5,580 nucleotides of DNA from TMED14 sp965657195 (lineage in GTDB: Bacteria; Bacteroidota; Bacteroidia; Flavobacteriales; Schleiferiaceae). The DNA lies in the NCBI GenBank assembly GCA_965657195.1, contig CBFHNK010000087.1:1-5580 (forward strand). Reading direction: 5' to 3'. Positions 1 through 5,151 of the stretch are shown in pieces (within the stretch, counting starts at the first letter, position 1; each line of letters opens with the position of its first letter). Position numbers and translations under genes: made by a program. The notes beneath the pieces are model-generated. The model saw only the letters and a program-made list of their open reading frames with translations. It was not told where the DNA came from and made no database searches.

Positions 1-680
1 GATGTCTGAAACCAACGGCCTACCAGCAAAAAAAACACGAGCCCGGCGAGAGAATCGAAGTAGCCGGCTCCGTGGCCACTGAGCATTTCGAACCACGACT
101 GCCCGGTCAGGGCGACGATTCCGAGCGAAATCGGCACGTCCATATTGGTCGTACGTGATTTGAGTGCCGCCCAAGCTGACTTGAAGTAGGTCTGCGCGCT
201 GAACCCCACGAGCGGAACGGACAGTGCCGCGGTAATCATTCGCATCATGAGGGCTAGCCCAGAATCCGCCTCGAGCCCCATGTATTCCGGAAAAGCGAAT
301 AGCATCGTGTTACCAAACACAAACCCGGCTACCCCAAGCTCCAATGTCGCCCGGCGGTCACGGCGCGGACCCTCCTCAGTATGTGCCGAGGCCATACTCA
401 GATCCGGTGCATAGCCCATAAAATCCAAGCGTTCGGCTAGGTGCGAGAGGGTGGTTTCCTGCGGATTGAACCTTAGCTGCGCCTTTTTTTGGCTGAACTC
501 CACCCGGACGTCAATCAGGCCCGGCTCCACCGACGGCCAGGTTTCAACCGCTTTCACGCACGAGGCGCAGTGCATCGTGGGTAAATGAAGCTGCACCACT
601 GTCATTCGCTCGGATTGGTGCTTGTACAAGTGCGCGTACAAAATCGCGTCGTCGAGCGCGGCGTAGGTGCTGGGTTCCAT
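1..680 (-). CDS. ccoI: CcoI/FixI-like copper-translocating P-type ATPase, N-terminal part (runs off left edge)
   Basis: This is an inner-membrane P1B ATPase expected to export Cu(I) for assembly of cbb3-type cytochrome c oxidase. I translated 226 residues without interruption from the ATG at 680-678. They contain one HMA metal-binding domain (about residues 27-95) with the motif MHCASC (Cys38, Cys41). Hydrophobic segments follow at about 111-130, 141-164, 180-200 and 208-224. The stretch NMDVPISLGIV, then FDSLAGLVFFLLVGRWFQ, strongly resembles remembered flavobacterial CcoI proteins. The phosphorylation DKTG motif, the CPC membrane site and the ATP-binding domain would lie outside the window. 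An in-frame TGA lies 17 codons upstream with no other ATG or GTG between, so this start is well supported. It leaves out the cysteine-rich zinc-ribbon-like domain found at the N-terminus of most Bacteroidota CcoI. The gene is divergent from the Fnr-like gene. The family is sure; the role in cbb3 maturation is inferred from similarity and context. Confidence 0.87.
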   Translation of the reverse strand, partial: MEPSTYAALDDAILYAHLYKHQSERMTVVQLHLPTMHCASCVKAVETWPSVEPGLIDVRVEFSQKKAQLRFNPQETTLSHLAERLDFMGYAPDLSMASAHTEEGPRRDRRATLELGVAGFVFGNTMLFAFPEYMGLEADSGLALMMRMITAALSVPLVGFSAQTYFKSAWAALKSRTTNMDVPISLGIVALTGQSWFEMLSGHGAGYFDSLAGLVFFLLVGRWFQT

Positions 681-719
681 GGTAGGGTAAAATTCCGCCC
701 GCCTGCCGACTAAAAACCA

Positions 720-731
720 TGACTTATGTCA
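720..731. promoter_or_regulatory. Candidate Crp/Fnr-family operator, TGAC-N4-GTCA
   Basis: The sequence TGACTTATGTCA has perfect 4-base arms around TTAT. It keeps the TGA-N6-TCA core and spacing shared by FNR (TTGAT-N4-ATCAA) and CRP (TGTGA-N6-TCACA) sites. It lies between the divergent ccoI and Crp/Fnr genes, which suggests autoregulation and control of ccoI. If the -7-like element at 755-762 is used, the palindrome centre at 725.5 falls about 43 bases before the transcription start, close to the position of a class II activator. Binding is inferred, not shown. Confidence 0.5.
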
Positions 732-732
732 C

Positions 733-762
733 TTTTTTCGTAACTTACTAAGGCTACTTTTA
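733..762 (+). promoter_or_regulatory. Possible Bacteroidota-type promoter for the Crp/Fnr gene
   Basis: TACTTTTA at 755-762 differs at one position from the Bacteroidota -7 consensus TAnnTTTG. A T-run at 733-738 sits about 18 bases upstream, where a TTTG-like -33 element would be. The start codon follows 30 bases after the -7 element. The -33 match is poor, so this is a weak call. I found no convincing matching promoter for ccoI on the other strand. Confidence 0.3.
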
Positions 763-791
763 CCTCGATAGAAACCCAAATCCCTATCACC

Positions 792-1484
792 ATGGAACCC
801 CTCTGCGCCACCTGCCCGACCCGGCAAAAAACGGCGTTCCGGCTGCTCGACGGCGAGCAAGTCGAAACCCTCTGTGCCTTCAAGCGCCACGGCCACATCA
901 AAAAAGGTGAAGAGCTCTTTACTGAGGGCCAAAATGTGCGCGGAATCTACTGCGTCCAAGACGGTCACTTCAAGCTAACCCGCCACAGTGCTTCGGGCCG
1001 CGAAACCATTGTTCGCTTCGCATCCCCGGGCGACTTCATCGGATACCGTGCCCTCTTGGCGCACGAGCCCATCAGCCTTTCGGCGGTTGCTATCCAGGAT
1101 GCCCACGCGTGCTTTGTCCCGGCAGACGTGCTACTCAATTTTCTCGAAGGCAACGGGCCATTTTCACTCGAACTTCTTCGCGCCACGTGCCACGAACTTT
1201 CAGAGGCCAACCAACTTCTCGCCTCGCTGGCCCAAAAATCCGTCAAGCAGCGGCTCGCCGAAGTACTTCTGATGCTGCGCGCCAAATTCAGCGAAGACAC
1301 CGACGGGTGCATCGACATTGACCTCAAGCGCTCGGAAATCGCGGATCTTGTCGGAACCGCGACCGAATCCCTTATTCGCCTTCTCACCCAATTCGAACGG
1401 GACGAACTCATCACCCGCCAAGGCAAACGCTTCAAAATCACTCAGGCGAAAAAGCTCGCGCAATTGGCGGAACTGGTGGACTAG
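792..1484 (+). CDS. Crp/Fnr-family transcriptional regulator (flavobacterial Fnr-like)
   Basis: This 230-residue DNA-binding regulator probably responds to oxygen or redox state and controls respiratory genes. A cyclic-nucleotide-type beta-roll spans about residues 25-115, a dimerisation helix about 120-150, and a C-terminal winged helix about 165-216. The recognition helix GTATESLIRLL (188-198) keeps the Glu192 and Arg196 that match FNR Glu209 and Arg213, the residues reading the TGA core. The cAMP pocket of CRP (GE...RS) is absent, so cAMP is an unlikely ligand. Cys5 and Cys8 align with FNR Cys20 and Cys23, and Cys107 (ACFVP) aligns with FNR Cys122. FNR Cys29 has no counterpart, though Cys28 lies further along. 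The protein closely resembles remembered flavobacterial regulators encoded beside ccoI. Start: ATG at 792, giving the usual length; no Shine-Dalgarno is visible. Whether it binds an iron-sulfur cluster is open. Confidence 0.9.
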   Translation: MEPLCATCPTRQKTAFRLLDGEQVETLCAFKRHGHIKKGEELFTEGQNVRGIYCVQDGHFKLTRHSASGRETIVRFASPGDFIGYRALLAHEPISLSAVAIQDAHACFVPADVLLNFLEGNGPFSLELLRATCHELSEANQLLASLAQKSVKQRLAEVLLMLRAKFSEDTDGCIDIDLKRSEIADLVGTATESLIRLLTQFERDELITRQGKRFKITQAKKLAQLAELVD

Positions 1485-1523
1485 TGGCTAATTGGCAAGG
1501 TTGGCGAGGTTAGCTCGTTGGCC
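1485..1523 (+). repeat. Left arm of a long imperfect inverted repeat
   Basis: This arm starts on the base after the stop codon of the Crp/Fnr gene. It consists of degenerate 8-9-base words: TTGGCAAG, GTTGGCGAG, GTTAGCTCG and TTGGCC. Its reverse complement matches 1752-1791 over about 39 bases with one indel and a handful of mismatches. The closing block GCTCGTTGGCC is identical in both arms. The arms are about 230 bases apart. Possible roles are a 3'-UTR element, a bidirectional terminator or the end of a small non-autonomous element; the sequence alone does not decide. Confidence 0.7.
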
Positions 1524-1532
1524 GTATCGTTA

Positions 1533-1598
1533 CTCGTTTCTCGTTTCTTGTGTACGTACTCGCCGTAGGCCCGAACTAGAAACTAGTAGCAAGAAACT
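1533..1598. repeat. Inner repeat cluster, CTCGTTT tandem and inverted GTTTCTTG copies
   Basis: CTCGTTT occurs twice in tandem at 1533-1546 and runs into GTTTCTTG at 1543-1550. The inverted form CAAGAAAC is at 1590-1597 and again at 1739-1746, so a transcript could pair 1543-1550 with either. ACTAG-AAA-CTAGT at 1575-1587 is a perfect small inverted repeat. All copies are short, and only their clustering makes them notable. Confidence 0.55.
1586..1598. repeat. Direct repeat GTAGCAAGAAACT, copy 1
   Basis: This exact 13-base word recurs at 1735-1747. The flanks differ after the repeat (ACGAAG here, GAGAGG at the other copy). It belongs to the repeat cluster that fills the space between the convergent genes. 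Confidence 0.65.
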
Positions 1599-1602
1599 AC
1601 GA

Positions 1603-1734
1603 AGCCCCTCACGCCGTTAGGGTATAACCGGATTTTACTTTTTTTGTCAGTGCTCAAAGTGAGCAATTCGCACAAAATCAATGATTTGTGATTTTGTACA
1701 TTCTGCGGACATTAACCGCCGCCACCAAAAACCC
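1603..1734. other. Non-coding core of the convergent intergenic region, AT-richer, with small hairpins
   Basis: I see no supported gene here. TGCTCA-AAG-TGAGCA at 1651-1665 is a perfect 6-base-arm hairpin. ACAAAATCA at 1672-1680 pairs with TGATTTTGT at 1689-1697. AAATCA-A-TGATTT at 1675-1687 is an alternative fold of the same stretch. The run of T at 1639-1645 precedes the first hairpin on the plus strand, so neither hairpin followed by T-run makes a standard intrinsic terminator on either strand. Confidence 0.45.
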
Positions 1735-1747
1735 GTAGCAAGAAACT
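1735..1747. repeat. Direct repeat GTAGCAAGAAACT, copy 2
   Basis: This copy is identical to the one at 1586-1598. It lies just inside the right arm of the long inverted repeat. Read on the minus strand, AGTTTCTTGCTAC follows the arm, as CGTTTCTTGTGTAC follows the left arm on the plus strand, which extends the symmetry of the structure. Confidence 0.65.
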
Positions 1748-1751
1748 GAGA

Positions 1752-1791
1752 GGCCAACGAGCCAATCTCAGCTAATCTTGCCAACGAGCTA
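1752..1791 (-). repeat. Right arm of the long imperfect inverted repeat
   Basis: Read on the minus strand this arm begins at the TAG stop codon of the DUF4249 gene (1791-1789). It gives the word series GCTCG, TTGGCAAG, ATTAGCTGAG, ATTGGCTCG, TTGGCC. It therefore mirrors 1485-1523, and both convergent genes are followed by nearly the same sense-strand sequence. Confidence 0.7.
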
Positions 1792-2640
1792 CTGACTAAT
1801 CGTCACCTCTGCCGTGCGGATTGCGCTGGCATAGAAGTATCCGAGCGCGTACTCGTTTTCGTTGCCTTCGCGGTAAATGTTTCCGACGATGGGGGCAGGG
1901 GGAGGGTCAAACAGGCCACCCACCTGAAGCGTTTGCTCGCGCAGCAAATTCAGGTAGCTGAATAGGCCCATGCTAATGCTGCCGAGTTCGACTTTGTACC
2001 TCACGCCGACTGAATCGGGTCCGGCAATTTGAATGGGCGGAATTGACGGGGGCGTCGGAAACACAAAGCCGTCGTTGAAGTCGTCGTTGAATACCGTCAA
2101 GTCGAAGGTTTGGTTTTGCAGCGTGTCGTTTCTGAAAATCCGAACGCGGTAGTGGTCGCCACGTCCCGGAGCCTCGGACCAGTGAATGAACACGTAGCGG
2201 CCTTCTTGCTGAAAGGGAGCGCGCGGCAAATACTGCGAATAAATGGAATCGGCGTCGTTGCAGCGGTTGAGCGCTTCGGTGGCTGAAGTCCAGGTTCCGC
2301 TCGGGTAGCCCTCGCGCTCGGGAACCGTCACCGCCACGCGGTACGAACGTCCCACTTCACCTTGAAAATCAGACAAGTAACGGCCATTGCTGCGGTGAAC
2401 CAACGTGTCGACGGCGACCTCGTTTTCATACAGCACCACGAGCGCGTTGGTTACGGGCTCGTTCGGGTCGGTATTGAGGTAGGGCACGCTCCACTTCACG
2501 TCGACGCGGGCGGAATCGCGGTCAGTCACGCGTCCGTTGACGATCAGGCGGGTTTCGCCCTCGGGGAGCTCCACGTCAATGATGTCCTGGCACGAAGCAA
2601 GCGACAGGGCAGCAGCAAAACAAAGAATAAGGCGGCGCAT
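1789..2640 (-). CDS. DUF4249-family outer-membrane lipoprotein
   Basis: This 283-residue secreted lipoprotein is probably the surface or periplasmic partner of the TonB-dependent receptor encoded just upstream. A short signal peptide ends in the lipobox LASC with Cys17 as the lipidated residue. The following QDIIDVELPEG and the segment GEVGRSYRVAVTVPEREGY (about 94-112) are typical of DUF4249 proteins, which in Bacteroidota are usually encoded next to TonB-dependent receptors. The rest is predicted mostly beta-strand with a Pro-rich stretch FPTPPSIPPIQ near residue 200. The ATG overlaps the receptor's TGA by one base (TGATG), so translation is probably coupled. The family has no settled biochemical function, and the substrate cannot be read from the sequence. 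Length fits the family's usual 270-400 residues at the short end. The family call rests on pattern memory, not a profile search. Confidence 0.85.
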   Translation of the reverse strand: MRRLILCFAAALSLASCQDIIDVELPEGETRLIVNGRVTDRDSARVDVKWSVPYLNTDPNEPVTNALVVLYENEVAVDTLVHRSNGRYLSDFQGEVGRSYRVAVTVPEREGYPSGTWTSATEALNRCNDADSIYSQYLPRAPFQQEGRYVFIHWSEAPGRGDHYRVRIFRNDTLQNQTFDLTVFNDDFNDGFVFPTPPSIPPIQIAGPDSVGVRYKVELGSISMGLFSYLNLLREQTLQVGGLFDPPPAPIVGNIYREGNENEYALGYFYASAIRTAEVTISQ

Positions 2641-4982
2641 CAGAACGAGAAGTTGTAAGTGAAAAAGGGCACGGCAGAACCAAAAATGCTCAGGCGGTAG
2701 GCATTGACGTTGGTCGGATTCTCAAAGTCGGCGCGAAAAAAGATGCTGTACGGATTCCGGCGGCCGTATGCGTTGTACACGCCAAAGTTCCAGCTTGCCC
2801 GCTTGCCCACGCTGCGGGTGATTGACAGATCCAAACGGTGCGTGGCGGGCGTGCGGGCCCCGTTGCGGTTCGTGTATACGGGATAAAAAATTCCCTCGAA
2901 CTCGCCCCGGGCGTCGGGGTAGGTGATGGGGCGTCCGGACTGGTAAATCCAGGTTCCGCCAAAATCCCAGCGCTTGGTGGGCGAGTAGGTGAATACCACG
3001 CTGAGGTCGTGCAACTTGTCGTAGTTCGCGGGGTACCACTCGCCGTTGTTGATGCGGGTAATGCGGGTCGGGCCGTCGATCAGGCGCTCGGTGCGGCTGA
3101 GCGTGTAACCAATCCAGCCGGTGACTTTGCCGGTCTTTTTCTCGAGGAGAATTTCGGCTCCGTAGGCGCGTCCGGCTCCAGTGAGCAGCTCGGTTTCGAT
3201 ATCGTCGGTGAAGACGAGGTCGGCTCCGTCGCGGTAGTCGACGAGGTTGCTAAACGTTTTTGCATAGCCCTCGAGGGTCAGGCGGATTCCGTTGTCCTCG
3301 CGAAAATTCTGAACCACACCCACGGCCACCTGGTCGACGGTGGCGGGATCGATGTAGGTTCCGGCGGGGCGCCAGACGTTGACCGGAGTCGCGGTAGTGT
3401 TGTTCGAAATCAAGTGGATGTACTGCCGCGAGCGGTTGTAGCTCAACTTTACCGAAGCCTTCGGGCCCACCTCGTAGTTGAGGGCGAGGCGCGGTTCAAA
3501 TCCGGCCAGTCCAGTAAACGTTTTAACCACATCGCCACGCGCAAACACCGTGGTATCGACAATGCTGGTCGTAGTGGGGTAGCGCGGATCCGCATACGTG
3601 TACACCGTCCGCGGACCCAAATTCGCAAATCCGCTGTAGCGCAGGCCGGCCGTAGCACTCAGCCGCTCGGTCACCTTGATGTCGTCGCTGAAGTAGAGCG
3701 CCGACTCGTTGGCGAACTCCTGGCTCAGCGCGATGTCAAACGCACCCGAGATTTGGCCCGGCGAAAACACATAGTACGTGTTCTGCACGCCCCAGTCGAG
3801 CTTGTGACGGGTCGACGCATAGTAGGTCCAGCCCAAATTGGTCACGGTGTTTTGAATGCGCGAATCGAGTTTGAACGACGGAACCGCATCCTCTGGAGTC
3901 CCCAGCGAATACGTATAGTCCGAGTACACGGCGGTGGCGTTAAAAAACACCTTGGAATTCACCGCGCGGTTCCAGCGCAGGGTAGAGGTCCAGTTGCCCC
4001 AGCCGAAGTCAAAGAGATCCTGGGCTCCGAACTGGTCGCGGCCGAAGTACATGCTGGCAAACACCCGGTCCTTCTCGCTCAGCTGCGCGTTCACCTTGGC
4101 GTTCACATCGTAGAAGTAAATAGTGGTGTTTTGCAGCTCGAGGTTGCCCGTAAACGGCAAAAACAAATCAAAATAGGACCGTCGGCCGCTCACCATGAAG
4201 CTCGCCTTGCGCTTCACCAGCGGACCCTCGACGGTCAGGCGGCTGCTCAACAGGCCGATTCCGCCTTGAGCCGCAAAGCGCTCGCTGTTGCCCTCCTTTT
4301 GGCGCACGTCCAGCACGCTCGAGAGGCGGCCACCGTAGTTCGAAGGCATTCCGCCCTTGTACAGCGTGACGTCGCGCACGGCGTCCGCGTTGAAAATGCT
4401 AAAGAATCCGAACAGGTGCGACGACGAGTACACCGGGGCCTCGTCCAGCAAAATCAAGTTCTGGTCGGCATTGCCACCGCGCACATTGAATCCGCTCGAC
4501 GCCTCGCCCACGGTGCTGACGCCCGGCAAAAGGGTCAGGGTGCGCACGATGTCGGTCTCGCCCAACAGCTGCGGAATCTTTTTGATCTCCTTGCTCGTCA
4601 GCGAACTCACCGACATCTCGGTCGTTTTCACGTTGTTGTTAAGCTTTTGGCTTTGCACCGACACTTCACCCAGCTCAAACGACTGCTCATTCAAGCGAAT
4701 CGTGAGCTTCACGCCCTCGCGGCCCGGCTTAACGGCCTGCTTGTAGGGCGAATAGCCGAGCAACTGTGCGGTAACGCTTCCGCCTTCGACCGGAACCGTT
4801 ACGCTAAACATGCCGTAGGTGTTGGTGACGATGCTGGTTTTTTTGGTGGCGGATTCCCAGCTCACCACCACCCCTGGGAGCGATTCACCGTTGGCGGCAT
4901 CGACCACCGTCCCGCTGATTACGCGCGTTTGCGCGGCAAGGGCGAGCGGAAGCCCCAAGAGCACGAGAACAATTCGATTCAC
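2640..4982 (-). CDS. TonB-dependent outer-membrane receptor with carboxypeptidase-regulatory-like domain
   Basis: This 780-residue outer-membrane transporter would import an unknown ligand using TonB-ExbBD energy. A signal peptide covers about residues 1-18 (MNRIVLVLLGLPLALAAQ). A CarboxypepD_reg-like beta domain spans about 20-98 (VISGTVVDAANGESLPGVVV, then TYGMFSV). The plug domain spans about 118-227 and contains LLPGVSTVGEASSGFNVRGG and LILLDEAPVYSSSHLFGFF. The barrel runs from about 235 to the end and finishes in Phe (FFTYNFSF), as barrel proteins do. The start is GTG at 4982-4980; an in-frame TAA lies 7 codons upstream and the next in-frame ATG is at residue 58, inside the N-terminal domain. 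It is the first gene of a two-gene operon with the DUF4249 lipoprotein. This pairing is distinct from SusC/SusD, and the receptor is shorter than a typical SusC (about 1000 residues). No metal-rich or haem-type motif stands out, so no ligand is assigned. Confidence 0.93.
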   Translation of the reverse strand: MNRIVLVLLGLPLALAAQTRVISGTVVDAANGESLPGVVVSWESATKKTSIVTNTYGMFSVTVPVEGGSVTAQLLGYSPYKQAVKPGREGVKLTIRLNEQSFELGEVSVQSQKLNNNVKTTEMSVSSLTSKEIKKIPQLLGETDIVRTLTLLPGVSTVGEASSGFNVRGGNADQNLILLDEAPVYSSSHLFGFFSIFNADAVRDVTLYKGGMPSNYGGRLSSVLDVRQKEGNSERFAAQGGIGLLSSRLTVEGPLVKRKASFMVSGRRSYFDLFLPFTGNLELQNTTIYFYDVNAKVNAQLSEKDRVFASMYFGRDQFGAQDLFDFGWGNWTSTLRWNRAVNSKVFFNATAVYSDYTYSLGTPEDAVPSFKLDSRIQNTVTNLGWTYYASTRHKLDWGVQNTYYVFSPGQISGAFDIALSQEFANESALYFSDDIKVTERLSATAGLRYSGFANLGPRTVYTYADPRYPTTTSIVDTTVFARGDVVKTFTGLAGFEPRLALNYEVGPKASVKLSYNRSRQYIHLISNNTTATPVNVWRPAGTYIDPATVDQVAVGVVQNFREDNGIRLTLEGYAKTFSNLVDYRDGADLVFTDDIETELLTGAGRAYGAEILLEKKTGKVTGWIGYTLSRTERLIDGPTRITRINNGEWYPANYDKLHDLSVVFTYSPTKRWDFGGTWIYQSGRPITYPDARGEFEGIFYPVYTNRNGARTPATHRLDLSITRSVGKRASWNFGVYNAYGRRNPYSIFFRADFENPTNVNAYRLSIFGSAVPFFTYNFSF

Positions 4983-5013
4983 TGTTTGGTGGAGCGCGGT
5001 TTAGGGAGCGCCG

Positions 5014-5045
5014 CCCACCTAGGTCAAACACTGTGCCGTGGCAAA
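5014..5045 (-). promoter_or_regulatory. Possible promoter of the receptor-lipoprotein operon
   Basis: On the minus strand TTTG (5045-5042) is followed after 20 bases by TAGGTGGG (5021-5014). This resembles the Bacteroidota TTTG / TAnnTTTG pair with two mismatches in the second element. The predicted transcription start is about 25 bases before the GTG codon. The 8-base palindrome ACCTAGGT overlaps the -7 element at 5017-5024. Support is weak. Confidence 0.3.
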
Positions 5046-5111
5046 GGTTCCGCCACAACGGCAGATGGGGCGAAATTCCGCCGCGATGCCGCCCTTGCGG
5101 CACGAATTGTG

Positions 5112-5119
5112 TACTTTCG
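5112..5119 (+). promoter_or_regulatory. -7-like promoter element of the protease gene
   Basis: TACTTTCG matches the Bacteroidota -7 consensus TAnnTTTG at all but one base. Its placement a few bases before the first coding ATG is typical of short-leader genes in this phylum. No clear TTTG was found 19-21 bases upstream. The predicted transcription start, near 5125, falls on or next to the upstream in-frame ATG and so favours the start at 5152. Confidence 0.4.
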
Positions 5120-5151
5120 GGCTCATGCTCGCCTTTCTGCGCATTCCATTT

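Noticed and set aside
965..1441. A 158-codon minus-strand frame opposite the Crp/Fnr gene
   Set aside because: It is Ser/Arg-rich with no domain, and the opposite strand carries a full-length conserved regulator.
1639..1665. Intrinsic terminator formed by the T-run and the TGCTCA hairpin
   Set aside because: The T-run precedes the hairpin on the plus strand and appears as an A-run after the hairpin on the minus strand, so the order is wrong for both.
1672..1697. FNR box (TTGAT-N4-ATCAA) in the ATCAATGAT stretch
   Set aside because: The half-sites overlap and the spacing does not fit; there is also no gene start nearby that it could control.
1485..1791. Insertion sequence or CRISPR array between the convergent genes
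   Set aside because: There is no transposase fragment, no evident target duplication, and the repeats are degenerate 8-13-base words without regular spacers.
4983..5045. Fur-type or other metal-regulator box upstream of the receptor
   Set aside because: Only an 8-base ACCTAGGT palindrome and a GTTTG/CAAAC pair are seen; neither resembles a Fur box closely enough to call.
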